A stretch of 45,005 nt of DNA, from NCBI GenBank assembly GCA_023415055.1, contig JAEZLZ010000026.1:1-45005 (forward strand). Reading direction: 5' to 3'. The DNA comes from Bacillota bacterium (GTDB lineage Bacteria > Bacillota > Clostridia > Lachnospirales > Lachnospiraceae). The notes below the pieces were generated by a model. It did no database searches. It saw only the letters and a program-made list of their open reading frames with translations, and was not told the DNA's origin. The position numbers and the translations under genes are program-made. Every line of letters begins with the position of its first letter. Within the stretch, counting starts at the first letter, position 1. Of the stretch, positions 8,831-17,781 are shown in pieces.

Positions 8831-8900
8831 ACCTTTCTTAAACTTATCCTCAATTCCTAAAACATACCTTTCTTAAACTTATCCTCAATTCCTAAAACAT
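8831..8900. repeat. Perfect tandem duplication of a 35-bp unit
   Basis: The 35 bases at 8831-8865 (starting ACCTTTCTTAAACTTATCCT) are repeated exactly at 8866-8900, between era and the M16C peptidase gene. It sits immediately upstream of the era start, so it duplicates part of the era leader. It looks like a recent slippage event; no function is evident. Confidence 0.9.
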
Positions 8901-8968
8901 AGGAAAGTCCCATGACGAATCCCGGACCGGAATCCATCATGAGCTTCCATTCATTGCATTCTTCTCAA

Positions 8969-11908
8969 CTACTTCATCAGGTTCTTAACTTCCTTGAACA
9001 TTTCTCTGTTCTCATTTATTTTACTCTCATTGCCGATGACACAGATATTCCCGGCTTGAAGCATTGCCGAAATATACTTATGACACCCTCGGATATCCTC
9101 TAGCGACACCTTAAGCACTTCATTTCGTTCCTTTTGCAGCTCTTCCTCCGTGATCTGTCCAAGATACATGCTCAAGGAGCGTTTCCCCTTGGACTGCGGA
9201 GTCAGAGGGGTATCTAAGGAGCTGAAGGTACCTATGATATATTTAGTAATATCACGTTCATCTGCCGAGAAACTCTTTATATAGTCCGCTGCCTTTTCAT
9301 AGATTGTGTTCGTCTCCTTCAGATTTGGATCACGATAGGAGGTAAAATAAGCATCTCCGTCCACACCGGAGAAACCACACATACAGCCGTAAGCACCACC
9401 CTTAACACGGACATTGTTCCAGAGATAATCATAGCTTAGGATCGTCTTCAATACCCGGAGTGCACCGGTATATTCATAACCGGCTTTCATAAAGTTACCG
9501 GCTCTGGCCACATACTGAACCTGCATTGCTGACTTGAAGCCTTCGTTTTGACACACCGGTGTGAGGCTCGAGGTATCGTATGCACTAAATAGAGACTGAT
9601 CTGCCTTCTGAGGCAGCTTCTCGATAAATGAGTTAAACTTGCTGTCAAAACGCTCATAACCTTCTTCATCTGCTGTGATACTGACCAAAAGGTTCTCGCG
9701 GTTGAATATCATCTTTAAAAGCTCGCTAAGCTTCCCGATGGTCATATCCGATTTACTGTTAAAGTTCTCAGCCAAATCTTCGATAAATTTATAGAATTCG
9801 ATGCCGGTTGTGATTTCCTTAAATAATCCGTGAGCAGAATAGTAGCTAGTCGCACGGTCCACGGCTGCGGAGTGGCCTGAGGAATTAAAATGCATCTGAA
9901 GCTTGGATTTCATCTCATCAATAACTTCCTTCAGGCGCTTCTTATCGTTAAGCTTAGTACGATACAATATCTCTTCGATCAGGCGAAGTGACTCAGACAG
10001 CTTATCGTATAAGACCTTAGTTGAGAATTCGAATACCGGATAATACCTGTCCGTGCTTCCCTTTATAGAAAAGCTTCTGACATTGGCCGCGATACCGCCG
10101 GTGTGAATATTGATCTCATTGGATAATGCAAGGTAAGAATAATTCTCCGTATCTACATAGCCCAGAACAAAGGATAATAAGGAGGCATAAGGAAGAAGCT
10201 CCTTCGGAACCTCCTTCATATCGAACAAGAGTCGCAAATAAGCGATTTTATTTGTATATACTTCGTGGTGAATTACCTTCACATCACTGATTTTTCTTTC
10301 CTTATTATAAAGAGGTTCTATCTCCTTCTTAATATCCTCGCGGGTAAGTAAAGGAATCGCTTCCAGCTCCTCCTTGGTTGATGGTGCTTCCTGATATTCT
10401 GCCAGTTCTTTAGTCTCACGCACGATTTTTTGCAGCTCTTCCATCGATAAGGTAGCCTTATAATCGGCCAGCTTCTTTCTCAATGCTTCTTCCTTTTGTG
10501 CATTCAATCCGGACTTCGGTTTCAGTATAACGATAGAGCTGTGTGTATTCTCAAGCAAATATTCTTTGATTATCTTCTCATAATAGCCGGTTCCAATCTT
10601 CTCTTTTAAGAACGCATATCCGGTTGTGTCCTTCAGATGAAGGAAGGGTTTATTATCATCATGCAGCCAGCTTCCCATCGCCCTTAAACCATAGAGTAAT
10701 CCCTTCGGGAACTGTCCGTAGTCTGCTTCCCTGTATTTGAATTCATAGTAATTGATCGCCGCCCGCAGAGATTTCTCCTCTACGCCGTCTGCTACGATCT
10801 TCGACAACACGTCACGGATAATCGATACAAAGTGGTCCTTTTTTTCTTCCTCAGAGTTCTTTGCGATCACGGAAAAGCTTGGTTGAAGGATCTCATCTTC
10901 AAAGCCTCCGAGAATGTCCTTACCGATTCCAGCGTCTAATAAAGCCTGTTTTATTGGCGCTCCCGGTGCTTGTAACAATACATAATCAAGTACTTGGAAG
11001 GTAAGTCCCAGTTCCTTATCTAAAGAATTGCCGATTACAGTATTAAAGCTTAGGTAGGTATTGTTCTTTGCCTCCTCTTCCTCACTTAAGGAATAGAAAG
11101 CTTCTGTCTCACGGCTTCCGGAAAACGGCTGCTGAAGTTTCACAGCCGAGTCAACCTCCAGGTGGTCATACTGATTTAAATATTCTTTATCCAGCCATGT
11201 AAGCCGCTCCTCAAAATCCATATCTCCATATAGGTAGATATAGCTGTTCGAAGGATGATAATAAGTCCGATGAAATTCAATGAATTCTTCATAAGATAAA
11301 TCCGGAATATAATCCGGGTCACCGCCGGATTCTACTCCGTATGGAGTATCCGGGAACAGGGAATTCTGAATCATCCGGTACAGCATCGATTCCGGTGAAG
11401 AGAAAGCACCCTTCATTTCATTATACACGACACCGTTATATTTTAATTCAGCATCCTCCGACTCCAGATCGTAATGCCATCCTTCTTGATAAAAGATCTC
11501 TTTTCTCTGATAGATATTGGGATATAATACCGCATCCATATACACATGCATCAGGTTTTTAAAATCCTGATCATTCATGCTTGCGATCGGATAAACCGTC
11601 TTATCCGGATAAGTCATGGCATTCAGGAAGGTATTCAGAGAACCTTTCGCTAATTCAACAAAAGGATCCTTCGCCGGAAAACGCTTTGAGCCACACAAAA
11701 CCGAGTGTTCGATGATATGTGCAACTCCGGTGCTATTTGCCGGCGGTGTACGAAACCCGATGGAAAATACTTTATTATTGTCATCATTCGCAACAATTGC
11801 AACTCTTGCCCCGGTCTTCTTATGAACGAGTAAGGTACCGATCCCGTTCATATCTTCTAATTTTTCCTCAAGTACAAAGTCGTAAGAGGAAGGAAATTTT
11901 AGTTTCAT
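8969..11908 (-). CDS. M16C zinc metallopeptidase, PreP-like
   Basis: 979 residues, the length of M16C presequence-protease-type peptidases, two halves in one chain closing around short unfolded peptides. The inverted zinc motif HIIEH lies at 64-68, preceded by FSIGFRTPPANSTGVA and followed by the typical LNTFLNAMTYPDKTVYPIAS. The third ligand Glu is expected in NGVVYNEMKGAF. The C-terminal half has KGGAYGCMCGFS, the Arg/Tyr substrate region of the family. No signal peptide, so cytosolic. GGAGG lies 6 bases before the ATG, and a promoter is visible at 12024-12052. It heads the leftward block containing era and recO. The exact substrate is unknown. Confidence 0.93.
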   Translation of the reverse strand: MKLKFPSSYDFVLEEKLEDMNGIGTLLVHKKTGARVAIVANDDNNKVFSIGFRTPPANSTGVAHIIEHSVLCGSKRFPAKDPFVELAKGSLNTFLNAMTYPDKTVYPIASMNDQDFKNLMHVYMDAVLYPNIYQRKEIFYQEGWHYDLESEDAELKYNGVVYNEMKGAFSSPESMLYRMIQNSLFPDTPYGVESGGDPDYIPDLSYEEFIEFHRTYYHPSNSYIYLYGDMDFEERLTWLDKEYLNQYDHLEVDSAVKLQQPFSGSRETEAFYSLSEEEEAKNNTYLSFNTVIGNSLDKELGLTFQVLDYVLLQAPGAPIKQALLDAGIGKDILGGFEDEILQPSFSVIAKNSEEEKKDHFVSIIRDVLSKIVADGVEEKSLRAAINYYEFKYREADYGQFPKGLLYGLRAMGSWLHDDNKPFLHLKDTTGYAFLKEKIGTGYYEKIIKEYLLENTHSSIVILKPKSGLNAQKEEALRKKLADYKATLSMEELQKIVRETKELAEYQEAPSTKEELEAIPLLTREDIKKEIEPLYNKERKISDVKVIHHEVYTNKIAYLRLLFDMKEVPKELLPYASLLSFVLGYVDTENYSYLALSNEINIHTGGIAANVRSFSIKGSTDRYYPVFEFSTKVLYDKLSESLRLIEEILYRTKLNDKKRLKEVIDEMKSKLQMHFNSSGHSAAVDRATSYYSAHGLFKEITTGIEFYKFIEDLAENFNSKSDMTIGKLSELLKMIFNRENLLVSITADEEGYERFDSKFNSFIEKLPQKADQSLFSAYDTSSLTPVCQNEGFKSAMQVQYVARAGNFMKAGYEYTGALRVLKTILSYDYLWNNVRVKGGAYGCMCGFSGVDGDAYFTSYRDPNLKETNTIYEKAADYIKSFSADERDITKYIIGTFSSLDTPLTPQSKGKRSLSMYLGQITEEELQKERNEVLKVSLEDIRGCHKYISAMLQAGNICVIGNESKINENREMFKEVKNLMK

Positions 11909-12267
11909 AATAAGCCTCCATTCTTATGCATACATCTCATTTTCCTGCATATCTTCTATCCAAGCGCGACAGGTATTCTATCGCTTCCTATTTTGCTTAT
12001 ATTAAACATTAGTATGGTAATTTATAGTAGGTGCTTATTCATAATATCACAAAATTAATCGTTTGTCATTTCCTACTCCTTCTTTTTTCGTAGTGTCTTA
12101 GTTGCCATCACAACTTCCAAATTGCTTTTTTTATATCCGCTTTCCCTATTTATCAGTCATATCTGATACTAATAGATTAAAATAGTATTAATTTGTATCA
12201 TTAGAACACACAATTAATAAATATACATTTAATAATTTAAAATATTACAAATTTCAACAAATCTTGT
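11909..12267. other. Divergent AT-rich intergenic region
   Basis: Separates the leftward peptidase gene from the rightward cold-shock gene. It carries the peptidase promoter (listed separately), and otherwise very AT-rich sequence. An imperfect palindrome with GATAC and GTATC ends around 12167-12202 is the only other structure seen. No small gene recognised. Confidence 0.5.
12024..12052 (-). promoter_or_regulatory. Sigma-A-type promoter for the M16C peptidase gene
   Basis: On the minus strand, TTGTGA (12047-12052), a 17-bp spacer, then TACTAT (12024-12029). The -35 is a weak match and the -10 a good one. A leader of about 110 nt would result. Confidence 0.5.
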
Positions 12268-12296
12268 TTGACATTTTTTCAATTTTATGTTAAATT
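12268..12296 (+). promoter_or_regulatory. Sigma-A-type promoter for the cold-shock gene
   Basis: Perfect -35 TTGACA (12268-12273), 17-bp AT-rich spacer, -10 TAAATT (12291-12296); TATACT follows directly at 12297-12302. The leader is about 50 nt, shorter than the long cold-sensing leader of E. coli cspA. Confidence 0.65.
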
Positions 12297-12354
12297 TATA
12301 CTATCATTACTAATAGTGGTAATGGTCATTATATTACGTTTTTAGGAGGCTTTT

Positions 12355-12555
12355 ATGAAGACAGGAACAGTTAAGTGGTTTAATGCAAAAAAGGGGTTTG
12401 GATTTATTTCTGATGAAGAGGGAAATGATGTATTTGTACATTTTTCTGCACTCCAGATGGACGGCTTCAAGGTTCTTGAAGAAGGAGAAAAGGTTAGCTT
12501 TGAAGTTGTGAAGGGCGACAAGGGTCCTCAGGCTGCTAACGTGACAAAGTTATAA
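12355..12555 (+). CDS. Cold-shock domain protein
   Basis: 66-residue single cold-shock domain that binds single-stranded nucleic acid and acts as an RNA chaperone. Both RNA-binding motifs are intact: RNP1 KGFGFI (13-18) and RNP2 VFVHF (26-30). It begins MKTGTVKWFNAKKGFGFISD, the family signature. GGAGG lies 6 bases before the ATG. It is transcribed alone from the promoter at 12268-12296 and converges on purH. The 277-nt gap after it contains a copy of the 38-bp convergent-junction hairpin repeat. Which Csp paralogue it is cannot be told from one copy. Confidence 0.97.
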   Translation: MKTGTVKWFNAKKGFGFISDEEGNDVFVHFSALQMDGFKVLEEGEKVSFEVVKGDKGPQAANVTKL

Positions 12556-12720
12556 TCGACGACTAAAGTAATTTTTATATATATGAGTTCATATTTATAA
12601 AGTTATAAATAGGATGGGTTGTAACAAATATCAATATCATTGTTTGTCAGCAAAAGAATCACAGATCAGAATCTGTGCCGGAGTCGATGCACATAGCGTC
12701 ATCCGGAGGATCTTGACAAA

Positions 12721-12758
12721 CGATAGAAAGTACGCTTCGCGAACTTTCTATTGTCATG
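12721..12758 (+). repeat. 38-bp hairpin repeat, copy 1 (csp/purH convergent junction)
   Basis: Stem CGATAGAAAG (12721-12730) with CTTTCTATTG, inner CGC-TTC-GCG, ending in TCATG. Nearly identical copies lie at 17738-17775 (same strand) and 34701-34738 (opposite strand). All three sit between converging genes. Confidence 0.9.
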
Positions 12759-12764
12759 AATTAC

Positions 12765-12802
12765 AAAAAAGGATGAGAGATTGATTTATCAATTTCTCAT
12801 CC
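12765..12802 (-). terminator. Rho-independent terminator of purH
   Basis: GGATGAGAGATT (12771-12782) pairs with AATTTCTCATCC (12791-12802) with one G-U. On the minus strand the stem is followed by six T. It lies 30 nt after the purH stop. Confidence 0.9.
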
Positions 12803-12832
12803 TCTTTGATTCTGTTGATATGATTTAGCTGA

Positions 12833-14386
12833 TTAGTGTTTAAAATGTCTCATTCCGGTAAAAATCATCGCTATACCATATTCATTGCATTTCTTAATCG
12901 AATCTTCGTCTCTGGATGCTCCGCCAGGCTGAATGATTGCAGTGATCCCTGCCTGATGTGCCGCCTCAACGCAGTCATCAAAGGGAAAGAAAGCATCCGA
13001 AGCAAGAACTGCGCCTTCTGTAACACCCTCACCAATCAATTCTCCTGCGTGCTCAATGGATTGATTGGTGGCCCAGATACGGTTCACCTGACCGGGTCCG
13101 ATACCGATGGATTGTTTGTCCTTCGCTAATGCGATTCCGTTGGATTTTACAAATTTCACTACTCTCCAGGCGAATTTCAGATCCTCCAGTTCTTTTTCAG
13201 AAGGAGCACGGTCAGTTACCACCCTAAGCTCTTCCTCATGATATATTTTACTGTCAATGGTCTGAACGATCAATCCGCCATTAACCTTCTTCATATCGTA
13301 TGCGGTTTCCTCTTGGGGCATCTCAATATCCGCCAGCTGAAGAACACGAATATTCTTTTTCTGTGTCAACACCTCCAGAGCTTCCTTCTCATAAGAAGGA
13401 GCCACAACCACTTCTAAAAAGATAGTCTTCATTTCTTCTGCCATCGCTAATGTAACCTCACGGTTAATTACCACAATACCTCCAAAGATAGAGGTTTTAT
13501 CTGCTTCAAATGCCTTCTTCCAGGCATCATATATATTCTCTGCACTGCCCACACCGCAGGGATTGCCATGCTTACAAGCAACCACGGTTGGCTCGGTGAA
13601 TTCCTTCAAAAGCTCAAGCGCACCATTCGTATCGTTGATATTATTAAAGGAGAGTTCCTTACCGTTTAATTGTAACGCATCGGTGATCGAGCCCTTCTTC
13701 TTGCCGATTTCACGGTAGAAGGCAGCAGATTGATGCGGGTTCTCACCGTATCGCATGTCCTGCACCTTTTCGAAGGTCATGGTCAGAGTCTCGGGGAAGG
13801 AATGATCCTCTCTCTGCTTCTTCAGATAATCTGCAATCATCGTGTCATAGGAAGAGGTATGCATAAACACCTTCTGCATCAGATAGAACTTCGTATCCAA
13901 GGATACTTTCTTTTGTTCCTTCAGCTCGGAAAGTACCTTCTCATAATCTCTCGGATCCACAACCACCGCAACATCCTGATAATTCTTAGCTGCCGAACGA
14001 AGCATCGTCGGTCCGCCGATATCGATATTTTCAACAGCTTCTGCACGTGTTACATTATCCTTCAAAATGGTTGCCTTAAACGGATATAGATTAACTACCA
14101 CAATATCAATAGTGTCAATATTAAGGTCTGCCAATTGCTTCATGTGAGAAGGATTGCTTCTCATTGCAAGGAGTCCTGCATGAACGGCAGGGTGCAAGGT
14201 CTTAACACGACCATCCAAGCACTCCGGAAAGCCGGTGAGCTCAGATATCTCAATTGCAGGAACCCCTGCTTCCTTTAACTTACCATAGGTTCCTCCGGTC
14301 GATATTATCTCAATCCCCAGGGCTACGAGCTCTTTTGCAAGCTCTACGATTCCTGTTTTGTCTGATACGCTGATTAATGCTCTCAT
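12833..14386 (-). CDS. purH: Bifunctional AICAR formyltransferase / IMP cyclohydrolase
   Basis: Performs the last two steps of de novo IMP synthesis: formylation of AICAR with 10-formyl-THF, then ring closure to IMP. 517 residues, the usual length. The N-terminal MGS-like cyclohydrolase has STGGT (29-33) and RVKTLHP (60-66). The C-terminal transformylase has the catalytic Lys-His in CKHGNPCGVG (K272, H273). It starts MRALISVSDKTGIVELAKEL as in the family. The gene stands alone here rather than in a pur operon, with a terminator just downstream and a 469-nt upstream gap. That gap contains a diverged relative of the guaB-leader inverted repeat. guaB, which uses its product IMP, lies 5.4 kb away. 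Confidence 0.98.
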   Translation of the reverse strand: MRALISVSDKTGIVELAKELVALGIEIISTGGTYGKLKEAGVPAIEISELTGFPECLDGRVKTLHPAVHAGLLAMRSNPSHMKQLADLNIDTIDIVVVNLYPFKATILKDNVTRAEAVENIDIGGPTMLRSAAKNYQDVAVVVDPRDYEKVLSELKEQKKVSLDTKFYLMQKVFMHTSSYDTMIADYLKKQREDHSFPETLTMTFEKVQDMRYGENPHQSAAFYREIGKKKGSITDALQLNGKELSFNNINDTNGALELLKEFTEPTVVACKHGNPCGVGSAENIYDAWKKAFEADKTSIFGGIVVINREVTLAMAEEMKTIFLEVVVAPSYEKEALEVLTQKKNIRVLQLADIEMPQEETAYDMKKVNGGLIVQTIDSKIYHEEELRVVTDRAPSEKELEDLKFAWRVVKFVKSNGIALAKDKQSIGIGPGQVNRIWATNQSIEHAGELIGEGVTEGAVLASDAFFPFDDCVEAAHQAGITAIIQPGGASRDEDSIKKCNEYGIAMIFTGMRHFKH

Positions 14387-14779
14387 GCTTTCTCTCCTTT
14401 TCCTTCTTCATTTACCTTCTGCAAAGTTTATATTACATAAATACCTTGTGATAAAGCAGATACTATAGCAGGTTTCCAAAAAATATTATATAATTACCTT
14501 GTCCATAGCTGATTTGACATACGATACTTATGCACTTCAGCTTAGATTACATAAAAATATTACACTAACAAACCTACGAATACAATTCATAATTACTAAT
14601 ATGTTTTATCTTTATTTCTAATAAGTTTAGACTTTCACAAGTATCGACGGTGCTTCTTGATCTAATATAATGTAAATACAAGCCTGCTTGCATATTAATA
14701 AATTATGTAAAGTAAGAATGCATCGTACCCTTGGCTCCTTTCTTCTGTTTGATAATTCCACTGATGAGCAAGATTGGAG
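14387..14779. other. Intergenic region between divergent purH and DUF1461 genes
   Basis: AT-rich; no coding potential recognised. No purine riboswitch signature was seen. It contains the imperfect inverted repeat at 14641-14729. A clear purH promoter could not be picked. Confidence 0.45.
14641..14729. repeat. Diverged relative of the guaB-leader inverted repeat
   Basis: The segment starting GCTTGCATATTAAT (14686-14699) matches arm 2 of the 21320-21421 inverted repeat at its start and again loosely towards GTACC/GCACC at its end. The other side (GGTGCTTCTTGATC, 14649-14662) roughly matches arm 1. The two sides are only partly complementary, so this copy has decayed. Confidence 0.4.
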
Positions 14780-14808
14780 TTGCATTCATTTATAAAGTAT
14801 ACTATAAT
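14780..14808 (+). promoter_or_regulatory. Sigma-A-type promoter for the DUF1461-pyk unit
   Basis: TTGCAT (14780-14785), 17-bp spacer, perfect TATAAT (14803-14808). The start codon follows at 14856, giving a leader of about 40 nt. Confidence 0.75.
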
Positions 14809-14855
14809 GCGTTTGGAACTTAAAAGCCCTGTTGCACACTTTCCTGGAGGCATGA

Positions 14856-15527
14856 ATGAGACGATTTAAAATAACCGATATTTTCATCGGAGTTCTGTTT
14901 ACATTATTATTTATCAGTATCGCTGTCGTAATTACTATAAATTTCAGACCGCTTTATTACCTTGATATCAATCTGCTTCACATTGAGCAAAATTCCGGTT
15001 TTTCTAGAGAGATCATTAAAGAAAATTACGATGCCCTGATTGATTATTCCTCTCCGTTTTTTTCCGGCGAGCTTAAGTTTCCTACTCTCGCAGCCAGCGA
15101 AAGCGGACTGATCCATTTTGAAGAGGTAAAAAATATCTTTACTGCTTTCTACATCCTGGGTGCCATTACCCTGATCCTAGGGATTATTATCATTGTGCAA
15201 AAGGCAAAGAATAAAGACAATAGTTATCTGCTTGTATCAGCAATCACTTCTGTCGTCCTGCCATTATTTCTTGCTTTGTTTCTGTCGATTGACTTCGATC
15301 GCACTTTTGTATTATTTCATAAGCTTTTTTTCAATAATAATTACTGGCTCTTTGATCCGGCTACTGATCCGGTGATAACGATTCTTCCGGATACCTTTTT
15401 CCTGCATTGCGCCGTAATGATTATTGCACTTGTGGTTCTCATGAGTCTTGCCTTCTTAGGAGTTTATCTTTATAAAAGAAAGCATACCGGCCTTAGATAC
15501 CGCAAAAATAAAGGATTAAAATTCTGA
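14856..15527 (+). CDS. DUF1461 / TIGR01906 integral membrane protein
   Basis: 223 residues with four or five membrane helices: residues about 8-30, then a soluble loop of some 65 residues, then three further helices. The loop contains IIKENYDALIDYSSPF and the segment NNNYWLFDPATDPVITILPD precedes the last helix. Both are the conserved patterns of the TIGR01906/DUF1461 family, whose function is unknown. GGAGG lies 5 bases before the ATG at 14856; an earlier ATG at 14852 is in a frame that stops at once. Pyruvate kinase starts only 42 nt later with no terminator between, so the two are probably co-transcribed. Confidence 0.85.
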   Translation: MRRFKITDIFIGVLFTLLFISIAVVITINFRPLYYLDINLLHIEQNSGFSREIIKENYDALIDYSSPFFSGELKFPTLAASESGLIHFEEVKNIFTAFYILGAITLILGIIIIVQKAKNKDNSYLLVSAITSVVLPLFLALFLSIDFDRTFVLFHKLFFNNNYWLFDPATDPVITILPDTFFLHCAVMIIALVVLMSLAFLGVYLYKRKHTGLRYRKNKGLKF

Positions 15528-15537
15528 TAGAGAGAAT

Positions 15538-15556
15538 TTGCACGAAAATGTGCAAG
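15538..15556 (+). promoter_or_regulatory. Small hairpin just before the pyruvate kinase ribosome binding site
   Basis: TTGCAC-GAAAAT-GTGCAA forms a 6-bp stem ending a few bases before the GGAGG at 15560-15564. It could modulate translation of pyruvate kinase relative to the upstream gene. Inference only. Confidence 0.4.
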
Positions 15557-15569
15557 AATGGAGGTTATT

Positions 15570-16997
15570 ATGAGAAAAACGAAAATTATTTGTACCTTGG
15601 GTCCTTCCACCGATAATGATAAGGTTTTAAAAGAATTAATCTTAGCAGGAATGGATGTTGCCAGATTTAACTTTTCCCATGCAAATCACGAAGAGCATCT
15701 CGGAAGACTAAAAAGAATAGAGAAGCTGCGCAAGGAGCTAAACATACCGATTGCCACATTATTAGATACCAAGGGTCCGGAGATCCGTATCGGCACGTTC
15801 AAGGATGATAAAAAGATACAGCTGAAGGAAGGTCAGACCTTTACCTTAACTTCAAGAGAGGTGGAAGGTGATGAATCGATTGTATCCATCAGCTATCCCA
15901 ATCTGATCTATGATATAGAAATTGGTTCTACTATCTTAATTGATGACGGTCTGGTTGAGATGTCTGTAACTGAAGTCAATTCGACTGATATCATTTGTAA
16001 GGTAAAAAACAGCGGTATCATCTCCAATAAAAAGGGTGTGAATGTGCCTGGTGTTCATTTATCCATGCCCTTCATTAGTGATAAGGACCGTGAGGACATT
16101 CTCTTTGGAATTAAAAATAATTATGATTTCATCGCCGCTTCTTTCGTCCGTACCGCAGAAGACATTAAAGAGATCCGCAAAATGCTGAATAAGCACAAAT
16201 CCCAGACGAAGATCATCGCAAAAATTGAGAACTATCAGGGTGTTGAGCATATTGATGAAATAATCGAGGCATCCGACGGAATTATGATTGCCCGCGGTGA
16301 TATGGGGGTTGAGATTCCCTACGAGGAAGTTCCCGTGCTTCAGAAGATGATCATCAAGAAAGTATATAATGCAGGTAAACAGGTAATCACAGCAACGCAG
16401 ATGTTAGATTCAATGATTAAGAATCCCAGACCGACCAGAGCAGAGACCACGGACGTGGCCAATGCAATCTATGATGGAACCAGTGCGATCATGTTATCCG
16501 GCGAAACTGCTGCCGGAGCTTATCCTGTGGAAGCTTTAAAGACTATGGTTCGTATTGCGATGAGAGCCGAAGAAGATATTGATTACAAGAAGCGTTTCCG
16601 TTTGCTGGAAGCTTGCCAATCACCGGATATCACCGAGGCTATCTCACGTGCAACCGTAACAACCGCGCATGATTTGAATGCCAAGATGATCATTACCGTT
16701 ACAACCTCCGGTAAGACCGCTCGCATGATTTCCCGCTATCGTCCGGATTGTCAGATTCTTGGCTGCACTACGGATCCAATGGTATGCCGGCAGCTCAATA
16801 TGGCTTGGGGCGTAACTCCCTTGCTGATCGCAGTGGAGCATGATACCTTTGAATTATTCGATCATGCGATTCAAGCTGTAGAAAACGCAGGCTATCTTAA
16901 GGATGGAGAATTAGCAGTTCTGACTGCCGGTGTTCCGCTCGAAACTTCCGGAACCACAAACTTAATCAAAGTACAGATTGCCGGAAGCAAGTATTAA
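15570..16997 (+). CDS. pyk: Pyruvate kinase
   Basis: Converts phosphoenolpyruvate + ADP to pyruvate + ATP, the last glycolytic step. From the ATG at 15570 it is 475 residues, beginning MRKTKIICTLGPSTDND. The ATG at 15558 in the same frame overlaps the GGAGG itself and cannot be the start. Motifs: IAKIENYQGVEHIDEIIEAS with the catalytic Lys, IARGDMGVEIPYEEVP, and ATQMLDSMIKNPRPTRAE. It is the short form, lacking the extra C-terminal PEP-utiliser domain found in Bacillus. Downstream is a clear terminator (17031-17084). ppdK, acting on the same substrates reversibly, is in the same window. Confidence 0.98.
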   Translation: MRKTKIICTLGPSTDNDKVLKELILAGMDVARFNFSHANHEEHLGRLKRIEKLRKELNIPIATLLDTKGPEIRIGTFKDDKKIQLKEGQTFTLTSREVEGDESIVSISYPNLIYDIEIGSTILIDDGLVEMSVTEVNSTDIICKVKNSGIISNKKGVNVPGVHLSMPFISDKDREDILFGIKNNYDFIAASFVRTAEDIKEIRKMLNKHKSQTKIIAKIENYQGVEHIDEIIEASDGIMIARGDMGVEIPYEEVPVLQKMIIKKVYNAGKQVITATQMLDSMIKNPRPTRAETTDVANAIYDGTSAIMLSGETAAGAYPVEALKTMVRIAMRAEEDIDYKKRFRLLEACQSPDITEAISRATVTTAHDLNAKMIITVTTSGKTARMISRYRPDCQILGCTTDPMVCRQLNMAWGVTPLLIAVEHDTFELFDHAIQAVENAGYLKDGELAVLTAGVPLETSGTTNLIKVQIAGSKY

Positions 16998-17030
16998 TTT
17001 TAAATATACTGTTGTTGCACTATAATATTC

Positions 17031-17084
17031 AACGGACAGCCCATTGGTCTTCATCAGTACTTGACCTTGTGCTGTCCGTTTTTT
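17031..17084 (+). terminator. Rho-independent terminator after pyruvate kinase
   Basis: AACGGACAGC (17031-17040) pairs with GCTGTCCGTT (17071-17080), followed by a T-run to 17084. Confidence 0.9.
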
Positions 17085-17129
17085 ACCACCGTGGTTTTAT
17101 CCCTGTCTGCAGCGTCTATTGATTTTCAG

Positions 17130-17159
17130 TTGCATTCCATAGGGTATCTATGCTAATAT
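17130..17159 (+). promoter_or_regulatory. Promoter for the dCMP deaminase gene
   Basis: TTGCAT (17130-17135), 18-bp spacer, TAATAT (17154-17159), 38 bp before the start codon and after the pyk terminator. Confidence 0.5.
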
Positions 17160-17196
17160 ACAGTTAATGTTAAACTGTTAAGAAAGGAAGCCACCG

Positions 17197-17676
17197 ATGA
17201 AAAAGCAGGATTATTTAAAATGGGATGAGTATTTTATGGGAATTGCGCAGTTTTCTACCGAGCGCAGCAAAGATCCCAGCACCAGTGTCGGAGCCTGTAT
17301 CGTCAGCGAAGACAACAAGATTCTTTCCGTAGGCTATAACGGAATGCCGATGGGCTGTTCCGATGATGAATTTCCGTGGGAACGAGAAGGTTCGAACCTT
17401 GAAACTAAGTATTTTTATGTATGTCATGCCGAATTCAACGCTATCCTTAATTACACAGGCACGCACATGAAGGGTGCCAAGCTTTATACTACCTTGTTCC
17501 CCTGCAATGAATGTACGAAAGCTATTATCCAGAAGGGTATCACCGAAATCATTTATAAAAGCGACAAATACGCCTCCTCCGATGCGGTAGTAGCAGCAAA
17601 ACGTATGCTTGATGCAGCTAAGATCACATATCGACAGTACACCCCGATCGGCAAGGATATCACAATATCCCTTTAA
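17197..17676 (+). CDS. Deoxycytidylate deaminase (ComEB-like)
   Basis: Zinc enzyme that deaminates dCMP to dUMP, supplying thymidylate synthase. 159 residues, normal for the family. The zinc site is complete: CHAE with His 77 and the proton-shuttle Glu 79, and PCNEC with Cys 103 and 106. KDPSTSVGACIV and GYNGMPMGC are the typical substrate segments. AAAGGAAG precedes the ATG by 6 bases. It fits with thyA, folA and nrdD at 23.5-27.7 kb as part of DNA precursor supply. Its 3' end faces the amidase gene across a copy of the 38-bp repeat and a bidirectional terminator. Confidence 0.92.
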   Translation: MKKQDYLKWDEYFMGIAQFSTERSKDPSTSVGACIVSEDNKILSVGYNGMPMGCSDDEFPWEREGSNLETKYFYVCHAEFNAILNYTGTHMKGAKLYTTLFPCNECTKAIIQKGITEIIYKSDKYASSDAVVAAKRMLDAAKITYRQYTPIGKDITISL

Positions 17677-17737
17677 TTCATCAGACTTTCGATGATTATA
17701 CGGCATGTCTCAAATGTAAATCTTTATTAGCATACGA

Positions 17738-17775
17738 CGATAGAAAGCACGCATCGCGAACTTTCTATTGTCATG
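17738..17775 (+). repeat. 38-bp hairpin repeat, copy 2 (deaminase/amidase convergent junction)
   Basis: Same hairpin as at 12721-12758, with loop ATC instead of TTC and CGATAGAAAGC instead of CGATAGAAAGT. It lies 61 nt after the deaminase stop. Confidence 0.9.
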
Positions 17776-17781
17776 TATAAG

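Noticed and set aside
14387..14855. Purine riboswitch or PurR box upstream of purH
   Set aside because: No match to the three-helix purine aptamer core or to paired PurR boxes by eye.
15558..15569. Earlier ATG for pyruvate kinase
   Set aside because: It overlaps the GGAGG itself; the ATG at 15570 has proper spacing and matches the family N-terminus.
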